Part shown: piece by piece, positions 33,460 to 41,570 of the stretch
Numbering within the stretch: position 1 is the first letter of the stretch
Layout: each line of letters begins with the position of its first letter
From: JAHJQZ01 sp963667595
Lineage (GTDB): Bacteria; Pseudomonadota; Alphaproteobacteria; Rhizobiales; Devosiaceae
NCBI GenBank assembly: GCA_963667595.2
Contig: CAXXWD010000001.1
Coordinates: 1,054,001 to 1,118,000, forward strand
DNA: 64,000 nt
Reading direction: 5' to 3'
Program-made: the position numbers and the translations under genes
The notes under the pieces: model-generated
Databases searched by the model: none
What the model was told of the DNA's origin: nothing
The model's input: only the letters and a program-made list of their open reading frames with translations

Positions 33460-34601
33460 CACGCGATCCTTTTACCCGCGCGCCAGACGGAGCGAACCAC
33501 GGGCACGTCGCCCGTCCAGGAGACGCGAACGAAATCGGCCCTCTTGCCGAGCGCGATTTCGCCGCGATCGTTAAGGCCGACCGCCTCGGCCGGCTTTTTC
33601 GACACGGTGGCGACGGCTTCCGGCAGGCTGATGCCGTCAACAACGTTCGGCAGGTCGAAGGCAGCCTGCAGCAAGGAAAACGGCACATAGTCGGAACTGA
33701 GGATATCGAGCTGGCCGTCGCGCGCCAGATCGTTGGCGGAGATATTGCCCGAATGCGAACGGCCGCGCACCACGTTGGGTGCGCCCATCAGGATCTTGAG
33801 GCCGGCGGCGCGGGCAGCACCCGCCGCTTCGGCGGTCGTCGGAAATTCGGCGATGTTGACACCCGCCGCCAGCGCCTCTTCGACATGGGCCGGGGTGGCG
33901 TCGTCGTGGCTCGCCAGCACAATGCCCGCCTGCCGGGCGAGATCGACAATGCCGTTGCGGTTGCGGTCGGCATAGATCTCCTGATCCCTGATACGGGCGG
34001 CGATGAAGCGCTTCATTTCCGCGTCGGTGCGCCCTGTCTTGCCCTGATAATAGGCGTAATAAAGATCCAGGGTGACGAACTGGCGCTGGCCGGGCGTGTG
34101 GTCCATCAGTGAGGCGAGACGGACCATGTCGGCGCCGTGGTAAAGCTCGAAATGTTCGAGTGCATCGGACGTTGCGATTTCGCAGCGCAGATGGACGAAA
34201 TGCTCGGCCCTGAGCCGCGCCGCCTCGCGGGCGCCGGAAATCGCCGTCATCAGGACCGCGACGTGCTCGCCCATATTCATCGAGGAATCGGCGTCCGAGC
34301 CGAGCCGGATGGCATCGAACACGGTGGTGATGCCCGAGGCTGCGACCTGGGCGTCGTGCGATTGCAGCGCCGCGACCGGGTTCCAGTAGACCTTCGGACG
34401 CGGATGGTAATGGCTTTCGAGGTGGTCGGTATGCAATTCGACCAGGCCGGGCAACAGATAATCGCCTTCGAAATCCTCTCCCGAGGCGGAAGTGCCGCTA
34501 TCGAGCCCGGCAATCACCCCGTTTTCGATGCCAACAGACCCCTCGACGATGGCGTCGGCGGTCACGATCCTGGCGTTTCTTATGGCGAAGGAAGCGGTCA
34601 T
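33459..34601 (-). CDS. phnM: alpha-D-ribose 1-methylphosphonate 5-triphosphate diphosphatase
   Basis: A 380-residue amidohydrolase-fold enzyme that releases pyrophosphate from the triphosphorylated phosphonate ribose. It shows the metal-site motif LPGLVELHTDHLESHYHPRP (about 50-69), where the family has H-x-D-x3-x-H, the late LASHDDATPAHVEEA near 230, and LSSDYVPFSLLQAAF near 304. ATGA overlap with the upstream DUF1045 gene. Confidence 0.93.
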   Translation of the reverse strand: MTASFAIRNARIVTADAIVEGSVGIENGVIAGLDSGTSASGEDFEGDYLLPGLVELHTDHLESHYHPRPKVYWNPVAALQSHDAQVAASGITTVFDAIRLGSDADSSMNMGEHVAVLMTAISGAREAARLRAEHFVHLRCEIATSDALEHFELYHGADMVRLASLMDHTPGQRQFVTLDLYYAYYQGKTGRTDAEMKRFIAARIRDQEIYADRNRNGIVDLARQAGIVLASHDDATPAHVEEALAAGVNIAEFPTTAEAAGAARAAGLKILMGAPNVVRGRSHSGNISANDLARDGQLDILSSDYVPFSLLQAAFDLPNVVDGISLPEAVATVSKKPAEAVGLNDRGEIALGKRADFVRVSWTGDVPVVRSVWRAGKRIA

Positions 34602-35317
34602 CTCACCTGTCCGTAAGCTCGGTTGGTGCCGGTCAGAACGAAATCGCCAAGGCGGTAGAACGGCAGGCCCGGCTCGGGTTCGTGGAACAAAACGATCCGG
34701 TCGATAACCAGCGGGGTGGCCAGCACTTCGGCAAAATAGGCCCGGGCGGCAGCGAGGATCGCGGCGTGCGTCGTCTCGTCGAGCCGGTCAGTCAGGGTCA
34801 TGTGGAACCGAAATTCCTCCATGACATACGGATAGCCGTATTTTTCGACCAGCTCGATCTGGCGCGCCGTAAGCTCGGATCCGAGACGGCGCGCACGTTC
34901 CTTTGCGCTTAAGGGCTTCCGGAAGGGTTCGAAACGGGACACGCAGGCGGCGGCGAACGCCGTCAGCGCCGCGTTCTCAGTCACCGGCATGAGCGCGAGA
35001 AAGCCCATGAGATCGCGGATGTCGACCGCGCCCAGAGCGAGCGGCGTCATTTCACCGGCAAAGCGCGCCATTTCCGCTTGAAGCTGTTCCGGGCTCACAG
35101 TGTCCGCCAGGCTGAACGGCGAACGCAACGTGGCGTGGAACCCGTAGCGCCGCGCATCCTCGGTCAGGTCCGCAAACTGACGGGACGACATGCTGTCCGA
35201 CACCGGCTGCGGCAGCATTTCGCCGCTTACGGCATCGCGGCCGATCCAGGACGCGGCGCGGCGCCACAAAACCGAATCTTCGGCGGGGGCGAAATAGATG
35301 GCGAAACGCTCGGTCAT
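34598..35317 (-). CDS. phosphonate-operon DUF1045 protein
   Basis: A 239-residue member of the DUF1045 / phosphonate-operon family, related in fold to 2H phosphoesterases. Two H-x-T/S-like motifs are visible: YGFHATLRSPF near 58 and FRFHMTLTDRLD near 168. This suggests a cyclic-phosphate phosphodiesterase, possibly standing in for the PhnP step, since no phnP is visible in the window. ATG 35317 is preferred to an upstream TTG. It begins 87 bp after phnL and overlaps phnM. Confidence 0.85.
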   Translation of the reverse strand: MTERFAIYFAPAEDSVLWRRAASWIGRDAVSGEMLPQPVSDSMSSRQFADLTEDARRYGFHATLRSPFSLADTVSPEQLQAEMARFAGEMTPLALGAVDIRDLMGFLALMPVTENAALTAFAAACVSRFEPFRKPLSAKERARRLGSELTARQIELVEKYGYPYVMEEFRFHMTLTDRLDETTHAAILAAARAYFAEVLATPLVIDRIVLFHEPEPGLPFYRLGDFVLTGTNRAYGQVR

Positions 35318-35404
35318 GGCATCGGCACGCCGCAAGGGATGTGAGGTCCGCCGGTTAGCACAGAGGCGATGTCAGAATTTTGACGCAACGCCATCATGCC
35401 CCCG

Positions 35405-36112
35405 TCACGCCGCGCCGGCGAAATCGGTCACATCGATGATGCGGTCGGCCACCGCCCGACGCGTTTCCGGATCGTGAAAAATGCCGAGCATGCCGATGCC
35501 GGCCGCTTTCTTTTCGACGATGAGATCGATGACCACCTTGCGGTTCATGGCATCGAGCGAAGCGGTCGGCTCGTCAAGCAGGAGAAGCGGATGCCGACCC
35601 ATGAAGCCGCGGGCGATGTTGACGCGTTGTTGTTCGCCGCCCGAAAAGGTCGCCGGCGGCAGGGGCCACAGCCGTTCGGGGATATTGAGCCGAACGAGCA
35701 TGTCCTCGGCCTCCTTTCGGGCCGCGTCTTCCTCGGCGCCCCAGCTCCGCGCGACATCGGCCACGAGGTCCCGGGCCGAAACGCGGGGAATGACGGAAAG
35801 GAACTGGCTGACATAGCCGACGGTTGCGCGCCTGACCTCGAGGATCTGGCGCGGCGTCGCCGAGGCGATGTCGACGAGAATGCCGCGATGCAACACCGTA
35901 ATGGCGCCGCGATCGGCGGCGTAATTGCCATAAACCATTTTCAGCAAGGAGGATTTGCCGGCGCCGGACGGACCGCCCAGCACAACGCACTCGCCGGCCT
36001 TGACGTCGAGGGCGACATTGTCGACCACCGGCAGGCGGATGCCACCCTGCAGATGCATGGTGAAGCCCTTGGCGAGACCGGAAACGGACAAAAGGTGCGC
36101 GGATTGGGTCAT
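35405..36112 (-). CDS. phnL: C-P lyase complex ABC-type ATPase PhnL
   Basis: A 235-residue ABC ATPase with Walker A GGPSGAGKSS near 44, signature FSGGEQQRVNIARG near 156 and Walker B LLLLDEPTASLD near 178. PhnL acts with PhnI (and PhnG/H) in forming the phosphonate-ribose triphosphate; no membrane partner exists. ATG 36112 starts two bases after the phnK stop codon; longer frames reading upstream are not part of it. Confidence 0.92.
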   Translation of the reverse strand: MTQSAHLLSVSGLAKGFTMHLQGGIRLPVVDNVALDVKAGECVVLGGPSGAGKSSLLKMVYGNYAADRGAITVLHRGILVDIASATPRQILEVRRATVGYVSQFLSVIPRVSARDLVADVARSWGAEEDAARKEAEDMLVRLNIPERLWPLPPATFSGGEQQRVNIARGFMGRHPLLLLDEPTASLDAMNRKVVIDLIVEKKAAGIGMLGIFHDPETRRAVADRIIDVTDFAGAA

Positions 36113-36114
36113 GA

Positions 36115-36894
36115 TCAGGCCCCTACCTGCAAAATCGAGGACACCAGAAGCTGCGTATAGGGCTGGTGCGGGTCGTCGAGCACCTGATCGGTCAACCCGT
36201 GTTCGATAACCGCGCCATGCTTCATGACGATGATGCGGTCCGACAAAAGACGCGCGACGGCAAGATCGTGGGTGACGATGACGATCGACAAGCCGAGATC
36301 GGCGACCAGACGCCGGATAAGATCGAGAAGCCGCGCCTGCACCGAAACGTCCAGGCCCCCGGTCGGCTCGTCCATGAACACCAGACGCGGCGCGGTGACG
36401 AAATTGCGGGCAATCTGAAGGCGCTGCTGCATGCCACCGGAAAAGGTGCGCGGGCTGTCGTCGATCCGGTCGGGTTCGATCTCGACCCGTTCGAGCCAGT
36501 CGAGCGCGGTTGTGCGAATGGTACCGTAATGACGCCCGCCCACCGCCATCAGGCGTTCCCCGACATTGGCGCCGGCCGAAACGCCCATGCGCAACCCGTC
36601 GCGCGGGTTCTGCCTGACGAAGCCCCAATCGGTGCGGAACAGCACGCGCCGGGCGGCCTCGCTCATCTCGTAAAGATTCTCCTCGTGCCCGTCCCGGAAC
36701 CGGTACATCACCGTGCCGGACTTCGGAACGATCTGAGTGCTGAGGCAATTCAACAGCGTCGTCTTGCCCGAGCCGGATTCGCCGACCACCGCCAGAACCT
36801 CTCCCTCATAAAGTTCGAAGGAAACGTCGCGGCAGCCGAGATGGGTGCCGTAGTAATGGGTCAGGTTCCCCACTTTTAAAAGCTGCTGCATCAT
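36115..36894 (-). CDS. phnK: C-P lyase complex ABC-type ATPase PhnK
   Basis: A 259-residue ABC ATPase that docks on the PhnGHIJ core. Walker A GESGSGKTT near 38, the insertion RFRDGHEENLYEMSE near 66, RTDWGFVRQNPRDGLRM near 87 (the PhnK-type Q-loop), signature FSGGMQQRLQIARNF near 151, Walker B LVFMDEPTGGLD near 171. ATGATG start, ATGA overlap with the GNAT gene. Confidence 0.93.
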   Translation of the reverse strand: MMQQLLKVGNLTHYYGTHLGCRDVSFELYEGEVLAVVGESGSGKTTLLNCLSTQIVPKSGTVMYRFRDGHEENLYEMSEAARRVLFRTDWGFVRQNPRDGLRMGVSAGANVGERLMAVGGRHYGTIRTTALDWLERVEIEPDRIDDSPRTFSGGMQQRLQIARNFVTAPRLVFMDEPTGGLDVSVQARLLDLIRRLVADLGLSIVIVTHDLAVARLLSDRIIVMKHGAVIEHGLTDQVLDDPHQPYTQLLVSSILQVGA

Positions 36895-37355
36895 GGGGCG
36901 GCCCCCTCTTCGTCGCGTTCGAGCACAAAGGAATAGCCGTGGCGCCTGAACCCGATGGACTCGTAAAAGGCATGGGCCTTGTCGCGCTTCAGGTTGGCGG
37001 ACAGCATGAGCTTGTAGCAGCCCTTCTTGCGGGCGATGCCCGCCGCGAACAGCATCATGAACTGCCCGATCTCCTCGCGGTGACGGCTGGGGTCGACGAC
37101 CACATCCTCGATGATCGCCGACGGCGCGCCGAGATGGCCGAGATTGTCCATGACGAGAAGGGTGAAGGAGGCCACGACCGCTTCGTTGTCGCGCACGACA
37201 TAGAGCGCGTAATCCGGATAGGCTGAAAAGCGCGCGAAAACCGCTTCCGCCTTTGCAAGCGAAAGCACCTTGCCGTCATCGATTTCGGGCTGGGCATAAA
37301 GCTTCATCACGGCGGGAAGGTCGGCTTTGCTGGCCGGTTCGATGACAAGGCTCAT
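36891..37355 (-). CDS. GNAT acetyltransferase inserted between phnJ and phnK
   Basis: A 154-residue GNAT-fold acetyltransferase. The acetyl-CoA loop appears as VVVDPSRHREEIGQFMMLFA near 90 (family V-x-x-x-x-R/Q-x-x-G-x-G/A, here degenerate), followed by SANLKRDKAHAFYESIGF near 120. It has ATGA overlaps with phnJ and phnK, so it is a full member of the operon. By position it could play the PhnO role (acetylating aminoalkylphosphonates), but sequence identity to PhnO is not evident. Confidence 0.82.
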   Translation of the reverse strand: MSLVIEPASKADLPAVMKLYAQPEIDDGKVLSLAKAEAVFARFSAYPDYALYVVRDNEAVVASFTLLVMDNLGHLGAPSAIIEDVVVDPSRHREEIGQFMMLFAAGIARKKGCYKLMLSANLKRDKAHAFYESIGFRRHGYSFVLERDEEGAAP

Positions 37356-38254
37356 TTCAGCCGTTCCTTGTAGCTGGCGTGTTGCGGGCCGAAATGGCCC
37401 TCCGCCTGACGGTTTTCGCAGTAATCGGAGTCCGAACACACAAACATGCGCTCGCCGTCATCGTTGAGGATGACCTCGTCGAAATAAACGCCCGTCGCGC
37501 CGCACATGGCGCACTGCGTGTCCGGCCAGTCCTGCACCGAAAAGGGATAATCCTCGAAATCGAGGCTTTTGACATGCGTATAGGGCGGCAGGGCATAGAT
37601 GCGCTTTTCGCGCCCGGCCCCGAACAATTGCAGGGCCGGCGTGTCGGAGAGCTTGGGATTGTCGAATTTCGGGATCGGGCTCGGATCCATCACATAGCGA
37701 TCCTCGACCAAGACCGGATAGGCATAGCTCGTGGCGATGTGGCCGTGATGGGCGATGTCCTCGTAAAGTTTCACGTGCATCAGCCCGTATTCGCAAAGGG
37801 CGTGCATCTTGCGCGTCTCGGTCTCGCGCGGTTCGAGAAACCTGAGGGGTTCCGGGATCGGCACCTGATAAACGATGACCTGATCGGCTCTCAGGGGCGT
37901 TTCGGGAATGCGGTGCCGGGTCTGAACGATCGAGGCTTCTTCGGTGCGGGACGTCATCTCGACACCGGTGGTCCGTTCGAAGAATTTACGGATAGCCACG
38001 GCATTGGTGGTGTCGTCCGAGCCCTGATCGATGACTTTCAAAACATCGTCCGGTCCGATAATGGCCGCCGTCACCTGCATGCCGCCGGTGCCCCAGCCAT
38101 AGGGCATGGGCATTTCGCGGGAGGCGAACGGCACCTGATAGCCGGGAATGGCGATGCCCTTCAAAATCGCCCGCCGGATCATCCTTTTGGTCTGCTCGTC
38201 GAGATAGGCGAAATTATAGGCCGGCGCCTCGGCGCTGATATCTTCAAGGCTCAT
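37352..38254 (-). CDS. phnJ: C-P lyase catalytic subunit (radical SAM)
   Basis: The 300-residue radical-SAM enzyme that breaks the carbon-phosphorus bond. The C-terminal cluster-binding set CAMC, then C 22 residues later and a last C six residues after that (CSDSDYC, near 244-275) matches the known Cys arrangement of PhnJ: three iron-sulphur ligands plus the thiyl cysteine. MPYGWGTGGMQVTAAIIG near 49 and HGHIATSYAYPV near 170 are family blocks. A strong GCAGGAGG site precedes ATG 38254, which overlaps the stop of the 35-codon frame upstream. Confidence 0.95.
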   Translation of the reverse strand: MSLEDISAEAPAYNFAYLDEQTKRMIRRAILKGIAIPGYQVPFASREMPMPYGWGTGGMQVTAAIIGPDDVLKVIDQGSDDTTNAVAIRKFFERTTGVEMTSRTEEASIVQTRHRIPETPLRADQVIVYQVPIPEPLRFLEPRETETRKMHALCEYGLMHVKLYEDIAHHGHIATSYAYPVLVEDRYVMDPSPIPKFDNPKLSDTPALQLFGAGREKRIYALPPYTHVKSLDFEDYPFSVQDWPDTQCAMCGATGVYFDEVILNDDGERMFVCSDSDYCENRQAEGHFGPQHASYKERLK

Positions 38255-38358
38255 GGGGCACCTCCTGCGATTGGCTGTGGCGCTTGCGCCCCTTTCTCTG
38301 GCGAAGAGGGAACCAGGACGGCATCCGCCTGAAAGCCGGTCGCGTCGGGCAAGCTCAT
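38251..38358 (-). CDS. 35-codon ORF coupled to both phnI and phnJ
   Basis: ATG 38358 overlaps the phnI stop as ATGA, and the TGA at 38251-38253 overlaps the phnJ start as ATGA, so the frame exactly fills the 100-bp gap. The 35-residue product is MSLPDATGFQADAVLVPSSP followed by a Pro/Gly/Ala-rich tail. It has no membrane segment or known motif. The phnJ ribosome-binding site lies inside it. It may be a real small protein, a device that carries ribosomes from phnI to phnJ, or chance. Confidence 0.45.
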   Translation of the reverse strand: MSLPDATGFQADAVLVPSSPEKGAQAPQPIAGGAP

Positions 38359-39467
38359 TCCGCCGCCTCCTGATTTTCCGCCTCGTCCGGTTCAGCGTCG
38401 AAATCCCTATGTAGGGTGCGGATCAGGTCGAGTTCGGCCTGGAAATCGACATAGTGCGGCAGCTTCAGATGCTCGACGAAACCCGAGGCCTGGATGTTGT
38501 CGGAATGGGACAAAACGAATTCCTCGTCCTGGGCTGGCGCGCCGTGATCTTCGCCGAGTTCGGACCAGCGCAAGGCCCTGTCGACCAGCGACATGGCCAT
38601 GGCCTTGCGTTCGGCCTGACCGAAGACCAGCCCGTAGCCGCGGGTGAATTTCGGCTTCGATTTGGCCGAGCCGGTGAACTGGTTGATCATCTGGCACTCG
38701 GTGACACTGATACGCCCGAGCGGCACCTCGAAGCCGACTTCCTCGGCGAAGAACGATACCTCAACCTCGCCCATGCGGATTTCCCCGACAAAGGGATGGG
38801 TCTTGGCATAGCCGCGCTGGGTGGAATAACCGAGCGCCAACAGGAAGCCTTCGTCGCCCCGTGCCAGGCTTTGCAGCCTCAGATCGCGCCCGGCGGGAAA
38901 ATCGAGCGGTGCGCGCGTTAAATCGCCAACCTCGCCCGTTTTACTCGGGGACGGGTCCTTCTCCATCATGCCGTCGGCGCCGATGAGATCGGTAACGCGG
39001 GGCATGCGGGAGAGGTCCTCGGTACCGGACGACGTACGGGCTGGCTCCTCGACCGGCGCATCGGCATCAAGATCGAAATCGATCAGCCGATGCGAATAAT
39101 CGAAGGTCGGCCCGAGCATCTGGCCGCCCGGCAGATCCTTGAAGGTCGCCGAGATGCGGCGGGCGATCCTCATGTCGGCCGTTTCGAGCGGAATGGAATA
39201 GCCGAACCGCGGCAAGGTGGTGCGATAGGCACGCACCAGAAAGATCGCCTCAATGAGATCGCCCTGGGCCTGCCGGATGGCGATGGCGGCGAGGTCCCGG
39301 TCGTAAAGCGAGCCCTCGCCCATCACCCGGTCGATGGCAAACGAAAGCTGGTTGACGATCTGCGCGACCGAAAGGCCGGGCACCGCGGCGTCGCCCCGCC
39401 GCTTTGCGGCGAAAAGCGTGTGGGCGTTGCGGATCGCCTTTTCGCCCCCCTTGACGGCAACATACAT
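38355..39467 (-). CDS. phnI: C-P lyase complex subunit PhnI
   Basis: A 370-residue subunit of the C-P lyase core; with G, H and L it attaches phosphonate to ATP, releasing adenine. Recognisable blocks are YVAVKGGEKAI at the start, LSFAIDRVMGEGSLYDRDLA near 41, YGYSTQRGYAKTHPFVGEIR near 236, and SHSDNIQASGFVEHLKLPHY near 322. ATG 39467 is chosen because the family begins at this point; the frame continues upstream without meaning. Confidence 0.93.
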   Translation of the reverse strand: MYVAVKGGEKAIRNAHTLFAAKRRGDAAVPGLSVAQIVNQLSFAIDRVMGEGSLYDRDLAAIAIRQAQGDLIEAIFLVRAYRTTLPRFGYSIPLETADMRIARRISATFKDLPGGQMLGPTFDYSHRLIDFDLDADAPVEEPARTSSGTEDLSRMPRVTDLIGADGMMEKDPSPSKTGEVGDLTRAPLDFPAGRDLRLQSLARGDEGFLLALGYSTQRGYAKTHPFVGEIRMGEVEVSFFAEEVGFEVPLGRISVTECQMINQFTGSAKSKPKFTRGYGLVFGQAERKAMAMSLVDRALRWSELGEDHGAPAQDEEFVLSHSDNIQASGFVEHLKLPHYVDFQAELDLIRTLHRDFDAEPDEAENQEAAE

Positions 39468-39471
39468 GGTC

Positions 39472-40074
39472 TCAGGCTCCTTCGCCGATGCGCGTCGAAC
39501 GCGGCAGGGCGGCGAGTTCCGTTTTCGAACAGAAGAAAAGATCGACGCCGCGCGGGTAAAGGGCGGCATTGGCGCGCATCTTTTCCCAGAACCGTTCGGG
39601 CAGCGGCGCGGCGCCAAACCGCGTCACCGTCTTGATGCCGGGGCCGGAAAGGGGCACGCCGGCCGAATTGGTCAGAGCTTCAACCTGGATGACCAGCGTT
39701 GTCGACCGGTCCGGATAGGCATCTGTCCCCATCGCAAAAGCAGTGATGTCGCCAAGCTTGCGCGGGTTGGAAATGAACCCGAACGCCGCCTCGCCCGGAC
39801 CGGCGGCCAGCGGCGCGCCGGTGTGGAACGACAGAAAGGAGGCGAGCCCTTCGGCTTCGGCAAGATCGTGATCGAGCCAGACCGGCGTGTCATAATCGCA
39901 AAGCGCCAGCGCGATCATCGCCGCCACCGGATTGAGCGGGGCCGGCGCCGCAACAGGCTGGGGAGCGCGAAAGATCGTGGCCGGATGGGCCATGGCGTTC
40001 ATCAGGGTCCGGAAAGCCGATTGGGACTGCAGGCTGGGATCGGCGAAACCGGGAAGCGGCGCATTCATCAGCAT
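39472..40074 (-). CDS. phnH: C-P lyase complex subunit PhnH
   Basis: A 200-residue PhnH, a pyridoxal-transferase-like fold without cofactor that dimerises in the C-P lyase core. Blocks include FRTLMNAMAHPATI near 22, ALCDYDTPVWLD near 60 and LSGPGIKTV near 145. ATG 40074 gives a TGATG overlap with phnG; its stop lies 4 bp before phnI. Confidence 0.9.
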   Translation of the reverse strand: MLMNAPLPGFADPSLQSQSAFRTLMNAMAHPATIFRAPQPVAAPAPLNPVAAMIALALCDYDTPVWLDHDLAEAEGLASFLSFHTGAPLAAGPGEAAFGFISNPRKLGDITAFAMGTDAYPDRSTTLVIQVEALTNSAGVPLSGPGIKTVTRFGAAPLPERFWEKMRANAALYPRGVDLFFCSKTELAALPRSTRIGEGA

Positions 40075-40526
40075 CAATTGTCTCCCCTCACCAGGGTGAA
40101 AAAGTCGACGCGGGTCGCATTGGTTTCATCGGCAGTCTTCTTGTCCCGTTCGGCGCGAACGGCATCGAGCGGATCGAGCACCTCGGCCTCGACGCGGGAG
40201 CGGGTCGCGGCATTGAACCACATCGCGTCGAACAAAGCGGCGATGGCCGCCTTCCTGCGGTCGCGCCCGGCAAGATAGGCATGCCCGGTTTCGCCCGTCG
40301 CCAGTGTGACGGCGGCGCGGGTGACGCTCATTTCGCCAAGGTTGAACGGCGCGCCACCGCCGCCGATGCGGCCGCGCACCATGACAAGGCCGATTTCCGG
40401 CTTGCGGGCGAAACGCCAGTCCGGCACGCCGGCAAACGCGTCATAGGCGCTTTCCAGCGCGTCCGTATCGCTCAAGGCCAGAACGCGCATGGCGCGCTGA
40501 CGCGCCTTTTGTTCGTCTTTGTCCAT
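40074..40526 (-). CDS. phnG: C-P lyase complex subunit PhnG
   Basis: A 150-residue PhnG, first gene of the leftward C-P lyase arm. It shows RPEIGLVMVRGRIGGGGAPFNLGEMSVTRA-like blocks (about 42-72, actual start KPEIG) and GHAYLAGRDRRKAAIAALFDA near 81. Its promoter must lie in the 186-bp gap shared with phnF, under the dyads at 40591-40628. Confidence 0.9.
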   Translation of the reverse strand: MDKDEQKARQRAMRVLALSDTDALESAYDAFAGVPDWRFARKPEIGLVMVRGRIGGGGAPFNLGEMSVTRAAVTLATGETGHAYLAGRDRRKAAIAALFDAMWFNAATRSRVEAEVLDPLDAVRAERDKKTADETNATRVDFFTLVRGDN

Positions 40527-40590
40527 CTACAATACCATCGCCTTGCCTGATCGCCCGAAAACGACAGGGGCTCCTAACCCGCTCCATCAT

Positions 40591-40628
40591 ATTTGTCTAT
40601 ACAAATTTAGCGGCGCTTGTAGACAAAT
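40591..40628. promoter_or_regulatory. twin PhnF-type operator dyads
   Basis: Two dyads lie between the divergent phnG and phnF: ATTTGT-CTAT-ACAAAT (40591-40606) and TTGT-AG-ACAA (40617-40626, extending to ACAAAT at 40628). Both share the half-site TTGT/ACAA and a TAGACA core. HutC-type GntR regulators such as PhnF usually bind short TNTAGACNA-like palindromes, so these are good candidates for its operator. Positioned to control both arms. Confidence 0.65.
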
Positions 40629-40712
40629 CAAGGAAGGCGCTATTAGGAAGCTTCATTTTTACAAACGCATGACAGGCGGACGATTTCGTCACCAGAGGAT
40701 GATACACACCCT

Positions 40713-41432
40713 ATGATCGAGCGCGGCAGCGGCATTGCGATATGGAAACAGATCGTTGCGGATCTCGAGGCGGGTATTGCCGATGGGCGCATCCCGGCCG
40801 GTGCGCAGCTACCCACCGAAATGGAACTGGCGACGCGCTACAAGGTCAACCGCCACACCGTCAGGCGCGCGCTGGCCGAACTGGCCAATACCGGCGCCAT
40901 CGAGGCGACGCAGGGGCGCGGCACCTTCGTTTCGCACCATCCGATTACCTATCCGCTGACGGCGCGGACGCGCTTTTCCGAAATCGTCTCGGCACAGGAT
41001 CTTCAGCCCGGCGGGCGCATGATCGCCTCGGCCGAGGAGCCGGCGCGCGCCATGGTAGCCGAAAGACTGGCCCTCAAGCCGGAAACGCCGGTCATTCGGC
41101 TCGAAATGCTGCGCGTGGCCGAAAGCCGGCCGGTGGTCATCGGCACGTCCTGGTTTCCCAAACACCTCGCGCCTGATCTCATCGCCAACTACGCCGAGAC
41201 CGGCTCGATCACCCGGGCGCTGGCCCTGGCGGGACATGGCGACTATCGGCGCGAGGCAAGCTGGATTTCGGCCCAGCCCGCGGAACCCGAGGACATCCGG
41301 CACCTCAAACTCGCCAGAGGCATCCCCGTGCTGTTCGTCGAAAGCGTCAATGTGACGGCCACCGGCACGCCCTTGCAGTTTTCCAGAACGCGATTCGCCG
41401 GCGACGCCATCCAGCTCCTCGTCAAAAGCTGA
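40713..41432 (+). CDS. phnF: GntR/HutC-family regulator PhnF
   Basis: A 239-residue repressor. The winged helix (about 8-75) reads LPTEMELATRYKVNRHTVRRALAELANTGAIEATQGRGTFV in the HutC manner; the rest is the UTRA ligand domain (LRVAESRPVVIGTSWFP near 130, FVESVNVTATGTPLQFSRTRFAGD near 208). Known PhnF proteins repress phosphonate genes. It is divergent from phnG and faces the transporter genes. Confidence 0.92.
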   Translation: MIERGSGIAIWKQIVADLEAGIADGRIPAGAQLPTEMELATRYKVNRHTVRRALAELANTGAIEATQGRGTFVSHHPITYPLTARTRFSEIVSAQDLQPGGRMIASAEEPARAMVAERLALKPETPVIRLEMLRVAESRPVVIGTSWFPKHLAPDLIANYAETGSITRALALAGHGDYRREASWISAQPAEPEDIRHLKLARGIPVLFVESVNVTATGTPLQFSRTRFAGDAIQLLVKS

Positions 41433-41570
41433 GGCTTTTCAGCCGCCTGCCCTTCTGGCTCGGCCGATTTGTCGGGTTTTCTCCACATTCATGAAGATGA
41501 AACAGAACCGACACAGGGTCTTTACAGGCGCCAGCTACCCCTTCGAAAACGATCGCGAAGGGCCTTGCGC

